A DNA stretch of 64,000 nt from JANPLD01 sp964445765 (GCA_964445765.1 CAYULD010000001.1:124001-188000); one strand, 5' to 3'. Positions 1 to 9,388 are shown, counted from the stretch's first letter. Translations and numbers: made by a program. The notes: a model not told the origin generated them from the sequence alone.

Positions 1-1
1 T

Positions 2-778
2 AGAGATGAATTATACGTATATGGCATAGAGCCAAGAAGTGCTAAGGCTGAATCTTGGCATCAATATATAAGCAAGGCAATAAATCAGCTTGAAGATGTA
101 GAAATTAATGATGAGAATTTTATTTATACAAATCAAGCATATATTGATTTTACAAAGCAAAATATGTCTGTAAAACAACAAGATAATATTGAATATAAAA
201 TTCCAAAATATTTTTTTGAAAATGCAGAAATTGAAAATAATGAGAATAAGATTTTACCATCACTACTATCTGCTAAAAATTATAACCAAGATGAAGTTAA
301 ATCAAATTTAACTAATAGGGGAACTATAATTCATAGATTATTAGAAATTCTTCCAAATTATAAGAATGAGCAAATTCCTCAGGCATCAAATTTAATCTTT
401 AATGATTATAATTTGATAGATGAAAATTCAAAGTTAGACTTATTAAATGAGGCGAAATCTATAATTAATAATCCGGATTTTAATTTTATATTCAACAATA
501 AATCACAGGCGGAAATTGAGGTTTCAGGCTATGTAGATGGGCAATTAGTAAATGGCAAAATTGATAGGCTAATTATAGATGAGCAATCAAAAAATATTTA
601 TATAATTGATTTCAAAACCCACCAAAATATAAAAGATGAGAATTTAATATTTGAAAATTACAAACCACAAATGTTTTTATATTATAAGCTAATTAAAATG
701 GCTTATACAGAATATTTGGTTAAACCTGCAATATTGCTAACTTCTAGTAGTAAAATTTTATATTATAATTTTGAATGA
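2..778 (+). CDS. addA: AddA, C-terminal part (double-strand break repair helicase-nuclease)
   Basis: The frame is open from the first bases of the window, so this is the 3' end (258 codons) of a gene starting upstream. It opens with RDELYVYG, the sequence that follows helicase motif VI in UvrD/AddA proteins. It continues into a RecB-family nuclease domain: GTIIHRLLEIL, then GKIDRLIID, then IIDFKT, which supply the H, D and D-x-K catalytic set. AddA works with AddB to resect double-strand breaks for RecA loading. AddB is not in the window and would be expected upstream. An internal ATG at 164 lies in the same frame but is not the true start, because the helicase motif precedes it. The stop overlaps priA by 4 bp, suggesting coupled translation. 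Confidence 0.88.
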   Translation, partial: RDELYVYGIEPRSAKAESWHQYISKAINQLEDVEINDENFIYTNQAYIDFTKQNMSVKQQDNIEYKIPKYFFENAEIENNENKILPSLLSAKNYNQDEVKSNLTNRGTIIHRLLEILPNYKNEQIPQASNLIFNDYNLIDENSKLDLLNEAKSIINNPDFNFIFNNKSQAEIEVSGYVDGQLVNGKIDRLIIDEQSKNIYIIDFKTHQNIKDENLIFENYKPQMFLYYKLIKMAYTEYLVKPAILLTSSSKILYYNFE

Positions 779-2775
779 TAAAAATTGCCAAAGTTTTACT
801 GCCACTATTATTTGATAAGCCTTTTGATTATCTTATCCCTAATGAATTAACTATAGAAAAAAATGAGTTAGTTTTCGTTCCTTTTGGCAATAAAAAATAT
901 ATTGGATTAGTGATTGATATTTTTGAGGCTAAAGAAACAAGTTACAAATTGAAGCCAATAATTAATAGCTTAAAAAATGAGGGTTTTAGCTTATATTCTT
1001 ATAAAGAAGATTTTATAAATTTTTTGACTAAGCAATCAGAATATTATCTTTCTCCACTTGGAAAAGTTTTTTCTCTAACAATTTCAGAAAAATATTTTAA
1101 GAAAATTAACCCAAAAAAAACATCAAAAAAAGAAAGTAAAAAGCCTAAAAAATCTAATGTTGAACTTAATAATGAGCAACAGGAATGCTATGAATATTTA
1201 TATCAGCAGCTTATAAAAAATAAATTTTCTGTTGCTCTTTTAGATGGAATAACCGGCAGCGGAAAAACAGAAGTTTATTTTGAATTAATCAAACAAAACT
1301 TAAAACAAGGCAAGCAATCTCTTATTTTGCTTCCAGAGATATTACTTAGTAAGCAAATCATTAAAAGGTTTCAAGAAAACTTTGAAGAAGAGCCTCTCAT
1401 CTGGCATTCAGAAATTACAGAAGCAAAAAAAAGGAAAGAATATTTTAGAATTGCAAATGGGGAGGCTAAAATTATAATTGGTGCAAGATCTGCCCTGCAC
1501 TTACCTTATAAAAATCTTTCGTTAATAATCTGCGATGAGGAGCACGACCAAAGCTATAAACAAGAAGAGCAAGTTATCTATAACGCAAGAGATATGGCAA
1601 TTTTAAGAGCTTCTATAGAAAATTCTCTATGTATTTTGGCAAGTGCAACGCCTTCAATAGAAACTTATTATAATGCTATAAATGGCAAATATAAGCATCT
1701 AAAATTAATTAATCGCTATTCTAAAATTGCCCTGCCAGAAGCCGAAATTATAGATATGCGAGCAGAAAAATTATCTTCAAAAAATTTTATTTCAGAAAGA
1801 GTTAAAGAAGAAATAATCTTTAACTTACAAAATAATTTACAAACGCTTTTATTCTTAAACCGCAGAGGATATGCCCCCCTTTTATTATGCGGCAAATGTG
1901 GTTTTAGATTTGAATCTCCAGATACTTCATCTTGGTTGGTTTTGCATAGAAATGAAAAGGGAGATTTTTATTTAGAATGTCATCATACTGGCTATAAAAT
2001 TCCGCTGCCAAATAAATGCCCATCTTGTGGCACTGAAAATAGTTTTAGAAGCTGTGGCCCCGGCGTGCAGAGGCTTTCTGAGGAGGTTAAAGAGCTTTTT
2101 CCAACTGCAAATATTGCTGAATTATCATCTGATAGTTTTTCATCTGCTAAAAAGGCGGAGGATTTAATTAATAAAATAGAATCTGGTAAAATTGATATAA
2201 TTATTGGAACGCAAATTATAGCTAAAGGTCATCACTTCCCACTTCTAAAATCTGTTGCAATAATTGATGCAGATTTAGGCTTAGATTTTACAGATTTAAG
2301 AGCCTCAGAAAAAGTTTTTCAAGTATTACATCAGGTTTCTGGAAGGGCTGGCAGAGAAAACATTAAGGGTAAGGTTTTAATACAAACTTATTTGCCAAAT
2401 AACCAAGTTATTAAAGCTATTGCAAGCAATGATAGAGAAAAATTCTTAGATTTAGAAATTTATGAAAGGCAAAATGCAAATCTTCCGCCTTTCTCAAAAT
2501 TAGCTTCAATAATAATATCTTCAACTAATGATTATCAGGCAGAAGAATTTGCTAACTATATTTGCAAAAACTTTGAACAAATTTCAGAAGCAGAAATTTA
2601 TGGCCCTTCAAAGGCTATTTTTCACAAATATAAAGGTGAATTTAGATATAGAATATTAATTAAAACTTCTAAGAAATATAAAATTCAGAATTATATAAAT
2701 AGTAATTTAAGCAAAATTAAAATTCCAAAAAATATAAAATTAAAAATTGATATTGACCCTTACAGCTTTAGCTAA
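775..2775 (+). CDS. priA: Primosomal protein N' (replication restart helicase PriA)
   Basis: PriA is a 3'-5' DExH helicase that reloads the replisome at stalled forks. Visible are Walker A GITGSGKT (residues 158-165), a DEEH box, the GTQIIAKGHHFPLL segment and the late SGRAGR motif. The 666-residue length is normal. The zinc region is unusual: C372/C375 and C415/C418 are kept (first zinc site), but positions equivalent to E. coli C445, C448 and C466 are Ser381, Thr384 and Thr405, leaving only C402 of the second site. The start overlaps the addA stop (ATGA). The end overlaps convergent ccmC by 4 bp, leaving no room for a terminator. The family is certain; whether the second zinc site is functional is not. 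Confidence 0.95.
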   Translation: MIKIAKVLLPLLFDKPFDYLIPNELTIEKNELVFVPFGNKKYIGLVIDIFEAKETSYKLKPIINSLKNEGFSLYSYKEDFINFLTKQSEYYLSPLGKVFSLTISEKYFKKINPKKTSKKESKKPKKSNVELNNEQQECYEYLYQQLIKNKFSVALLDGITGSGKTEVYFELIKQNLKQGKQSLILLPEILLSKQIIKRFQENFEEEPLIWHSEITEAKKRKEYFRIANGEAKIIIGARSALHLPYKNLSLIICDEEHDQSYKQEEQVIYNARDMAILRASIENSLCILASATPSIETYYNAINGKYKHLKLINRYSKIALPEAEIIDMRAEKLSSKNFISERVKEEIIFNLQNNLQTLLFLNRRGYAPLLLCGKCGFRFESPDTSSWLVLHRNEKGDFYLECHHTGYKIPLPNKCPSCGTENSFRSCGPGVQRLSEEVKELFPTANIAELSSDSFSSAKKAEDLINKIESGKIDIIIGTQIIAKGHHFPLLKSVAIIDADLGLDFTDLRASEKVFQVLHQVSGRAGRENIKGKVLIQTYLPNNQVIKAIASNDREKFLDLEIYERQNANLPPFSKLASIIISSTNDYQAEEFANYICKNFEQISEAEIYGPSKAIFHKYKGEFRYRILIKTSKKYKIQNYINSNLSKIKIPKNIKLKIDIDPYSFS

Positions 2776-3476
2776 CGCCCTGCCCTTCTGTTTAGATTAT
2801 TTAATTCCGCTTTAACTTTAATGAGAAAAATTAGAATCATTAAACATAAATAAAAACCTGCCATAATCAATAATGGCTCTAATATATCAGGATGTAGAGA
2901 GGGCTTTTCAAACTTTGAAAGGCTTGCTGGTTGATGTAATGTATTCCACCAATCCACAGAAAATTTAATTATTGGCAAGTTAATACTCCCAAAAATTGCT
3001 AATATAGAAGTTGCTTTATATGATTTTTCTTTATCTTCTGAAGAATTTATAAGTAACCTTAAACCAATGAATAGAAAAAATAATATCAAAACTGATGTAA
3101 GTCTTGCATCCCAAACCCAATAAACGCCCCAAGTTGGCCTGCCCCAAATTGCACCTGTAACTAAACATATCAAGCTAAAGGCTATGCCTATTGAAATCAG
3201 CGATTTAAGAAATATTGCACTAAGTGGGTTCTTCCAAACTAAATATGAAAGCCCCGATAATGCACATAAAAAATATGCTGATAATGAAAACCAAGCAGAT
3301 GGAACATGAATATACATTATACGAACTAACTCACCCTGCTGATAATCAGGTGGTGATTTAACTAATGCATAAAAAAAACCTAAGAATAAAAAAGCAAGAG
3401 TTAGAAAAAAAATAGGCTTTATAGAAAAATTATAAAATCTATTAAATTTTGATATTGTGATTAAATGATTAAACAT
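2772..3476 (-). CDS. ccmC: Heme exporter protein CcmC
   Basis: CcmC is an inner-membrane protein of cytochrome c maturation system I that presents heme to CcmE at the periplasmic face. The 234-residue product has about six hydrophobic segments and the tryptophan-rich WWD-type motif WGVYWVWDARLTSVLILF, plus WWNTLHQPAS, which carries one of the heme-ligand histidine regions. No other ccm gene is adjacent, so the pathway must be scattered in this genome, as in other reduced alphaproteobacteria. It is followed upstream on the same strand by nusB and ribH with small gaps, possibly one transcript. Its 3' end overlaps priA by 4 bp. Confidence 0.93.
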   Translation of the reverse strand: MFNHLITISKFNRFYNFSIKPIFFLTLAFLFLGFFYALVKSPPDYQQGELVRIMYIHVPSAWFSLSAYFLCALSGLSYLVWKNPLSAIFLKSLISIGIAFSLICLVTGAIWGRPTWGVYWVWDARLTSVLILFFLFIGLRLLINSSEDKEKSYKATSILAIFGSINLPIIKFSVDWWNTLHQPASLSKFEKPSLHPDILEPLLIMAGFYLCLMILIFLIKVKAELNNLNRRAGR

Positions 3477-3487
3477 TTCAAAATTTA

Positions 3488-3913
3488 TTAGAGAGATTTA
3501 ACATATTTATCTAGAACCGCATTTACAAAGCCCGCCTCAGTTTTACTGAAAAAATTTTCAGTAATCTTTACATATTCACTGATTATAATTGCTCTAGGGG
3601 TTTCTTTATCAATAATTAATTCAGAAAGAGCTGACCTTAAACAAGCATATAAAAGTGGGTTTAACTCATTAACATTTTTTGTTTTATCAAAATATTTTTC
3701 AATAATAAATTTTATTGATTCCTCTTCATCTATTGCAAAATTAAAAATTTGTTTGCAAAAAGTATTTTTAACTTTTGAACCATCAGCTTTAATTTCAGAA
3801 ATAGTATGAGATAAAATTTGCTCTCTATTTTCAAAGCTATCAATAGTATCAATATTGATGCTATATAAAGCCTGCACAACCGCAAGCCTTGAATTTGATT
3901 TCGGATTAGACAT
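3488..3913 (-). CDS. nusB: Transcription antitermination factor NusB
   Basis: NusB with NusE (S10) binds boxA RNA and promotes antitermination on rRNA operons. The 141-residue helical protein starts SNPKSNSRLAVVQALYSI, the usual NusB opening (R..A.QALY), and has the C-terminal LRSALSEL and TEAGFVNAVLDK segments (family pattern: EL, then FVNAVLD). It lies 4 bp downstream of ribH on the same strand, the conserved ribH-nusB pair, so the two are very likely cotranscribed. ccmC follows 11 bp later. Confidence 0.94.
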   Translation of the reverse strand: MSNPKSNSRLAVVQALYSINIDTIDSFENREQILSHTISEIKADGSKVKNTFCKQIFNFAIDEEESIKFIIEKYFDKTKNVNELNPLLYACLRSALSELIIDKETPRAIIISEYVKITENFFSKTEAGFVNAVLDKYVKSL

Positions 3914-3917
3914 ATTT

Positions 3918-4346
3918 TTAATTACAAAACTTCTTTTTTAATTCTATCATTTCTAAACAAACATTTGCGGCAAAAGCACCTTTGTTTTTTTTCTTTCTAT
4001 CTGCACGCTCCCAAGCCTGAGAAAAATTCTCACAAGTTATAATGCCATATCCTATACATAAATTTTTTTCTAATGCCAATTTATTAAGCCCTTTAGCACT
4101 TTCTAAGCATACATAATCATAATGAGTTGTTTCACCTCTGATTACACAACCAAGTGCAATATAGCCATCATAAATATTTTTTTGTGATGCAAAATTTATA
4201 ACAGCTGGAATTTCAAACGCACCAGAAATAGAAATTTTTTCATACGAAATATTATTTTTTTCTAGAACTTCAACTGCACCTTGTGATAATTCATCCGCCA
4301 AATCGGCATAAAACCTAGCTTCCACAATAAGAATTTTTTTAGACAT
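3918..4346 (-). CDS. ribH: 6,7-dimethyl-8-ribityllumazine synthase
   Basis: Lumazine synthase condenses 5-amino-6-ribitylaminouracil with 3,4-dihydroxybutanone 4-phosphate in riboflavin synthesis. The 142-residue protein has the family landmarks: SGAFEIPAVINFA near residue 42, YIALGCVIRGETTHYDYVC (substrate and phosphate loop with the catalytic His), and GYGIITCENFSQAWERA. It is the first gene of the ribH-nusB(-ccmC) set on the minus strand. The riboflavin genes ribBA, ribD and ribE are not in this window. Confidence 0.94.
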   Translation of the reverse strand: MSKKILIVEARFYADLADELSQGAVEVLEKNNISYEKISISGAFEIPAVINFASQKNIYDGYIALGCVIRGETTHYDYVCLESAKGLNKLALEKNLCIGYGIITCENFSQAWERADRKKKNKGAFAANVCLEMIELKKKFCN

Positions 4347-4506
4347 AGAAATTAGAATTATATATATTTTTTAATAACTTATCAATTTTACTTAGTAATC
4401 TGCACCTATAAAAGAAAATTTATCAAGTAATTTTTTTTTATTTTTTTTAATTTTTCTCTTGTTTTTTCTTTCAATATGTTTTTATGTAATCTCGTAAAGT
4501 GCAGTT

Positions 4507-4534
4507 TTGCTTAATCATACAAGGTTAGTATAAT
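4507..4534 (+). promoter_or_regulatory. Likely sigma70-type promoter of the HU gene
   Basis: TTGCTT at 4507-4512 and a perfect TATAAT at 4529-4534 are separated by 16 bp. They lie 43 bp upstream of the HU start codon in the 230-bp gap between divergent ribH and HU. The rest of the gap is very T-rich and shows no other clear element. This is a consensus match only. Confidence 0.5.
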
Positions 4535-4576
4535 TTAGCACATTACTTTTTAATTAACAACTAATGGAGAAATCCC

Positions 4577-4852
4577 GTGAATAAAACTCAGTTAATAGAT
4601 GCAGTTGCTACGCAAACTAAAGGTACTAAAGCTGATGCAACTCGTTACATTGATGCAGTATTTGCTGCAATTCAAACTTCACTTAAAAAAGGTAATGAAG
4701 TTAGACTTGTAGGTTTTGGAACTTTCTATGTTGCAAAAAGAAAAGCTACAACTGGTCGTAACCCAAGAACTGGTCAACCAATTAAAATTGCTGCTTCTAA
4801 GCAACCTAAATTCAGACCGGGCAAACAACTTAAAGACACTGTTAATAAATAA
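4577..4852 (+). CDS. hup: HU family nucleoid DNA-binding protein
   Basis: HU is a small dimeric protein that bends DNA and compacts the nucleoid. The 91-residue product shows the whole family signature: start NKTQLIDAVA, the central VGFGTFYVAKRKA, and the arm GRNPRTGQPIKIAASKQPKFRPG. The start is GTG at 4577, about 7 nt after a GGAG ribosome-binding site at 4566-4569. It is monocistronic, with a promoter candidate upstream and a strong terminator 45 bp after the stop. It lacks an IHF-specific sequence, so HU is preferred over IHF. Confidence 0.95.
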   Translation: MNKTQLIDAVATQTKGTKADATRYIDAVFAAIQTSLKKGNEVRLVGFGTFYVAKRKATTGRNPRTGQPIKIAASKQPKFRPGKQLKDTVNK

Positions 4853-4897
4853 TTTTTGCAATTAATTGCAAATCTTTATTATTAATATTTTTACAGA

Positions 4898-4922
4898 GGC
4901 GATTCTATGAATCGCCTTTTTT
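4898..4922 (+). terminator. Rho-independent terminator of HU
   Basis: A perfect 8-bp stem GGCGATTC/GAATCGCC with a TAT loop (4898-4916) is followed by six T. It lies 45 bp after the HU stop codon. Confidence 0.9.
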
Positions 4923-5011
4923 ATTTTTAACATTTATGTATTAATTTTATGCAAAAAATTAATACTTTACATTATAAAAAAAATTGTTAATTAGGCTTAA
5001 TCTTTTGAAAA

Positions 5012-5087
5012 GGGCAGTTAGCTCAGTTGGTAGAGCAACTGGTTTACACCCAGTAGGTCGGGGGTTCGAGCCCCTCACTGCCCACCA
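5012..5087 (+). tRNA. tRNA-Val (anticodon UAC)
   Basis: The 76-nt cloverleaf has acceptor strands GGGCAGT (5012-5018) and ACTGCCC (5077-5083), D-arm GCTCAGTTGGTAGAGC, anticodon stem ACTGG/CCAGT around loop TTTACAC (anticodon TAC), T-arm GGGGGTTCGAGCCCC, discriminator A and an encoded CCA. Its last six bases (CCACCA) are also the first bases of a long direct repeat whose second copy is at 22253, which marks this gene as a candidate integration target. Confidence 0.97.
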
Positions 5088-5347
5088 TTTTACACTTTAC
5101 GGAATTTTCTCCGAAATTTTTACCCGCCTTTTATCCACAAGGTTCAGCCTTTATTTCAAGCCTAACCAGTAAACTTGGTTGTTTGTATTTTTGATGATTT
5201 TTACCCTATTTTCTCTCAAAATGCCAATTTCTCTCAGTACCCTGTCCGATATTTTTATTTATTCTACTGCCTGTTTTATAATGAAATCAAAGGGTTAGCT
5301 TTTTGGCGTTCCGAGTTACCTATGCAAAGGATAGTTAACTTAATTAG
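5082..5347 (+). repeat. Direct repeat copy A at the tRNA-Val 3' end (candidate att site)
   Basis: 55 bp from 5082 to 5136 are identical to 22253-22307. Similarity continues with a few mismatches to about 5174. A second matching block (about 5275-5347, containing GAGTTACCTATG and AGGATAGTTAA) corresponds to about 22370-22445. Copy A is longer because of extra sequence between the blocks. The segment contains CGGA/TCCG with a following T-run that could serve as a weak tRNA terminator. The 5088-5400 stretch has no credible gene; the ORFs there overlap the tRNA or lack any family signal. The position at a tRNA end suggests an attL-like site, but no integrase next to it was seen. Confidence 0.7.
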
Positions 5348-5402
5348 AAAAATACCTAAAATTTTATTCCGAGGATTTTTATAAAATATTGCAGATATAT
5401 TC

Positions 5403-5474
5403 CTATTTTATCTCAACACCAAATTGAGCAAAAATTTCTTTTCCATCAATTTTTACTTGAGCATAAAGCTTCAT
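5403..5474 (-). CDS. Possible 23-residue peptide coupled to the CDF transporter gene
   Basis: A 24-codon frame (KLYAQVKIDGKEIFAQF and a short tail) starts with ATG at 5474, overlapping the stop of the upstream transporter gene as ATGA. It is preceded by AGGAG at a good distance. No family is recognised. It could be a real small protein of the metal-efflux operon or the truncated start of a gene lost at the island edge. Confidence 0.3.
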   Translation of the reverse strand: MKLYAQVKIDGKEIFAQFGVEIK

Positions 5475-6106
5475 AAATGCTCCTTTTTGTTAACTTGATG
5501 AAGTTCTTTTTTTGCGGTAACCAAAATTTGCCAAGAAGCTGAAAGAGAAAGACAAGCAAGGATAGTAGCTACAATAATATCGGGGTAGGCACTATTAAGA
5601 AAAAATACCCCTAATGCTGCAATCATAACGGCAATATTTCCTATCGCATCATTTCTACTGCAAAGCCATACAGATTTAGCATTACTATCTCCCTCACGAA
5701 AGCGATATAATAAAATAGTACATCCTACATTCACTATCAAAGCTATGATGCTAACATAAGTCATAATATTTGCTTTTGGAATGATTGGGGAAAGCCCATG
5801 ATGAACTGTTTCAAAAGCTGTCCATAACCCTACTAACCCGAGTGAAACTCCTTTAAATATAGAGGCTTTTGCTTTTACCCTTAAAGCTTTATCAAGCACA
5901 AAAATGCTGATGCCGTAATTGACCGAATCAGATAGAAAATCTAAGGAATTTGCTAGTAGCGAAACCGAACCCGCAATATAGCTTGCTACTATCTGCACAA
6001 CAAACATTACTGCGTTTGCAATAAGGCAAATCCAAATTATCTTTCGGTAATTCGCATCAAATAGATGCCGGTTTGAATCACAAACACTTTCACAATTAAC
6101 TGACAT
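5471..6106 (-). CDS. Cation diffusion facilitator-type transporter (short, CzcD-like)
   Basis: This is a 211-residue membrane protein with about five or six hydrophobic segments and CDF-family metal-site motifs: LLANSLDFLSDSVNYG in helix 2 and WLCSRNDAIGNIAVM in helix 5 (both carry the conserved Asp/Asn positions). The usual soluble C-terminal metal-binding domain is absent, as in the short CDF-like transporters that accompany Czc systems. A Cys-rich start (CESVCDSNRH) may bind metal. The gene begins 2 bp after the RND pump gene on the same strand, so it is the last large gene of a metal-efflux operon. Likely role: exporting Zn/Cd/Co from the cytoplasm to the periplasm to feed the RND complex. 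The metal is inferred. Confidence 0.8.
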   Translation of the reverse strand: MSVNCESVCDSNRHLFDANYRKIIWICLIANAVMFVVQIVASYIAGSVSLLANSLDFLSDSVNYGISIFVLDKALRVKAKASIFKGVSLGLVGLWTAFETVHHGLSPIIPKANIMTYVSIIALIVNVGCTILLYRFREGDSNAKSVWLCSRNDAIGNIAVMIAALGVFFLNSAYPDIIVATILACLSLSASWQILVTAKKELHQVNKKEHL

Positions 6107-6108
6107 TC

Positions 6109-9100
6109 TTATTCCCCATTTTGGATTAAAATTGATCTACCAAGATTAAACTTCTTATAAATTGCTGGAAGTACAAATAGGGTAAGAATAGTTGCGGTTA
6201 TCAAACCACCTATTACAACTGTTGCCAGAGGTTTTTGAACTTCCGCACCGCTACCAGTAGCAATTGCCATTGGTACAAAACCAAGCGAGGCAACAAGAGC
6301 TGTCATCATGACAGGTCTGAGGCGTGAAACTGCACCATCAAAAATTGCCTTGGTTTCTTCAATCCCATCTTTAACAAGCTGGTTTATTTTTGTTATCATC
6401 ACTAAGCCGTTTAACACAGCTACACCTGAAAGCGCAATAAAACCAACAGCGGCAGAAATTGAGAAGGGCATACCACGCAGGAACAAAGCTAAAATTCCGC
6501 CTGTGAGTGCCAAAGGAACGCCACTAAACACAAGCAGAGCCTGCTTTACTGACGAAAGTGCAGAATAAAGCAGTAGAAAAATCAAGAAGAAACATGCAGG
6601 AACGACAATTGACAATGTTTTAGTAGCTGTTTCAAGGTTTTTGAATTGTCCGCCCCATTCAAGCCAGTAACCAGCAGGGATTTTAAATTCTTTATCAAGT
6701 TTTTCCTTAGCCTCTTCAACAAAAGATCCTATATCCCGATTTCTGATATTTGCCTGAATAACGATACGGCGTTTACCGTTTTCTCTGCTTATTTGATTTA
6801 GACCTTTAGTAACCTTGATTTCAGCAACTTCTTTTAAAGGAATAAAATTAGGGCGTTTGTGACTTACGATCCCAAACCCCTCATCATTATCATCTTTTGG
6901 AAGCATTACAGGTAGATTACCAATAGCGGTAATATCGTTCCTGAGGTTTTCAGGTAATCTGACTATAATATCAAATCTTCTATCGCCTTGAAAAACAACT
7001 CCCGCTTCTTTACCACCAATTGCAATTGATATAACATCAAGAACATCTGAAGGGTTTAAGCTATATTGAGAAATTGCTTTTTTATCTAGGTTGATTTCCA
7101 GCATTGGTAAGCCTGAGGTCTGCTCTACTTTGGCATCTTCAGCTCCTTCAATCTTACTAATTATATTTAGAATTTTTTCAGCACTTGGCTCTAAAACTTC
7201 AAAATCATCACCATAAATTTTTATGGCAATATCACTACGAACGCCAGAGATAAGCTCATTAAATCGCATTTGAATTGGTTGAGTAAATTCGTAATTATTA
7301 CCAGGAACATTTTTCACTTGTTTCTGAATTTTTTTAATTACTTGGTTTTTTGAAGTTGAAGCATCAGGCCACTGATCCCGCTCCTTTAAAATTATAAATG
7401 TATCTGATACATTTACTGGCATTGGGTCTGATGCCATTTCTGCTGTTCCTGTTTTTGAAAACACAAAGGCTACTTCAGGAACTTTGCTAATGGCTTTTTC
7501 AACTTCAAACTGCAATTCTTGAGACTGCGTAAGTGAAGTGCTTGGAATTCGCATTGCGTGCATTGCTATATCTTTCTCATCAAGGGTTGGAATAAACTCT
7601 CTACCCATAAATGAAAATATTAAGAGTGAGATAAAGAATGATCCAAAAGATATAAATATTGTTTTATTAGGATTTTGCAGAGATCTGCTTAACCATTTTG
7701 AATAATGATCTTTTGATTTTTCAATTATTTTACTGTCTTTTTCCTCAATTTTATCTTTTACAAAAATTGCTATCATTGCTGGTATAAAAGTTAAAGAAAG
7801 TATAAAGGCTGCAACTAAGGCAATAATTACTGTTAATGCCATTGGCTCAAACATCTTGCCTTCAACACCTGTAAAAGTAAGTAGCGGCAAATAAACCATT
7901 ATGATTATTGCCTGACCATATACCGATGGTTTTATCATCTCACGACTTGCCAGCATTACCTCATTCAACCTCTCAGACAATCTAAGGTTTCTATTCAATT
8001 CATGCTGTTTGCCAGCAAGCCTTTGCAGACAATTTTCAGTGATAATAACTGCGCCATCAACTATCAAACCAAAATCTAAAGCACCCAAACTCATTAGATT
8101 TCCGCTAATCTTTAACTTAACCATTCCCATAGAAGTCATTAACATTGAGATTGGAATAACCAATGCCGTGATTAACGCCGCTCTTATGTTACCTAGTAGC
8201 AGGAATAGGATTACTATTACAAGCAAAGCACCTTCAGCTAGGTTTTTCTGAACTGTGCTTATAGTTGCATCTACAAGTTTTGTCCTGTTGAGAACGGTTT
8301 TTGCAACTATACCTTCTGGTAATGATTTGTTAATTTGAGTAATTCTTTCATCAACGGCTTGTGAAATAGTTCTGCTGTTCTCTCCTATTAGCATCAAAGC
8401 AGTTCCAACAACTACTTCCTCACCATTTTCACTTGCAGAGCCTGTTCTAAGTTCCTTGCCAATTAGAATATCTGCAATATTTCTTAAGTAAACTGGCGAG
8501 CCTTTATGCGTTGCAATAACGATATTACCAATCTGTTCAATATTCTGGATTCTTCCATCTGAACGAACAACATAAGCTTCTCCATTATTTTCAATATAAT
8601 TAGCACCGATGCTAAGATTATTCTTTTCAAGTGCATTGACTATATCTGAAAATGAAAGCCCAAGCGCAATTAGTTTTTCTGGAAATGGGTGAATGTGATA
8701 TTGTTTTTCATACCCGCCTATAGTATCAATTCCCGCTACCCCCTTAACTGATTTTAATTGCGGTTTTATTATCCAATCCTGAACAGTTCTTAGATAAGCC
8801 GCCAGTTCTAAACTAGATTTCAATTTTACACCCTCAGGTGTTAAATAACTACCATCTTTTTGCCAACCTGTTTTACCATCCTTTATTTTAGCACCTTTAC
8901 CTTTTGGGTTTTCATACTCAACAGTCCACATATAAATTTCACCAAGTCCCGTGCTGATTGCTCCCATTTTAGGTTCAACATTTTGTGGCAATGATTCTTT
9001 TGCTTCCGAAAGCCTTTCATTTACCTGCGCTCTGGCAAAATAAATATCGACTTTTTCATCAAAAATCGCCGTGACTTGTGAAAATCCATTTCGGGAAATT

Positions 9101-9351
9101 GATCTAGTGTTTTCTAAACCAGGTATGCCTGCCAAGGCATTTTCAATTGGAAAGGTAACTTGTTTTTCAATTTCAATAGGTGATAAAGCTGTTGCAGTTG
9201 TATTAACCTGAACTTGTTTGTTGGTTATATCAGGAACGGCATCAATTGGCAGGCTACTTAGAGAGTAAACACCTAAGCCTGCGATTGCCGCAGTTATTAA
9301 AACAATCAGGTATCTATTTTGTAGTGAAAATTTAAGAATTTTTTCTATCAT
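6109..9351 (-). CDS. czcA: CzcA-type heavy-metal efflux RND pump
   Basis: This is the proton-driven inner-membrane pump of a tripartite heavy-metal exporter. The TM4 motif DFGLIVDGAVIITEN is the HME-RND signature with the Asp/Asp/Glu proton relay, and its DFG...DGA form is typical of the Zn/Co/Cd (CzcA) class rather than CusA. The periplasmic segment TGTAEMASDPMPVNVSD also fits CzcA. Product is about 1080 residues, normal for the family. An in-frame ATG at 9420 would overlap the upstream czcB gene by 32 bp. ATG at 9351 gives the usual opening (IEKILKFSLQNRYLIV), so it is preferred. Operon order on the minus strand is czcC-czcB-czcA-CDF. Substrate assignment is inference from motifs. Confidence 0.92.
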   Translation of the reverse strand: MIEKILKFSLQNRYLIVLITAAIAGLGVYSLSSLPIDAVPDITNKQVQVNTTATALSPIEIEKQVTFPIENALAGIPGLENTRSISRNGFSQVTAIFDEKVDIYFARAQVNERLSEAKESLPQNVEPKMGAISTGLGEIYMWTVEYENPKGKGAKIKDGKTGWQKDGSYLTPEGVKLKSSLELAAYLRTVQDWIIKPQLKSVKGVAGIDTIGGYEKQYHIHPFPEKLIALGLSFSDIVNALEKNNLSIGANYIENNGEAYVVRSDGRIQNIEQIGNIVIATHKGSPVYLRNIADILIGKELRTGSASENGEEVVVGTALMLIGENSRTISQAVDERITQINKSLPEGIVAKTVLNRTKLVDATISTVQKNLAEGALLVIVILFLLLGNIRAALITALVIPISMLMTSMGMVKLKISGNLMSLGALDFGLIVDGAVIITENCLQRLAGKQHELNRNLRLSERLNEVMLASREMIKPSVYGQAIIIMVYLPLLTFTGVEGKMFEPMALTVIIALVAAFILSLTFIPAMIAIFVKDKIEEKDSKIIEKSKDHYSKWLSRSLQNPNKTIFISFGSFFISLLIFSFMGREFIPTLDEKDIAMHAMRIPSTSLTQSQELQFEVEKAISKVPEVAFVFSKTGTAEMASDPMPVNVSDTFIILKERDQWPDASTSKNQVIKKIQKQVKNVPGNNYEFTQPIQMRFNELISGVRSDIAIKIYGDDFEVLEPSAEKILNIISKIEGAEDAKVEQTSGLPMLEINLDKKAISQYSLNPSDVLDVISIAIGGKEAGVVFQGDRRFDIIVRLPENLRNDITAIGNLPVMLPKDDNDEGFGIVSHKRPNFIPLKEVAEIKVTKGLNQISRENGKRRIVIQANIRNRDIGSFVEEAKEKLDKEFKIPAGYWLEWGGQFKNLETATKTLSIVVPACFFLIFLLLYSALSSVKQALLVFSGVPLALTGGILALFLRGMPFSISAAVGFIALSGVAVLNGLVMITKINQLVKDGIEETKAIFDGAVSRLRPVMMTALVASLGFVPMAIATGSGAEVQKPLATVVIGGLITATILTLFVLPAIYKKFNLGRSILIQNGE

Positions 9352-9388
9352 AAAAATATTAATTAGAGATTTGAAAATAAGTGGGTTT

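Noticed and set aside
4984..5384. Two open frames of 62 and 69 codons around tRNA-Val
   Set aside because: One runs through the tRNA gene and both lie in the direct repeat; neither has a ribosome-binding site or family signal.
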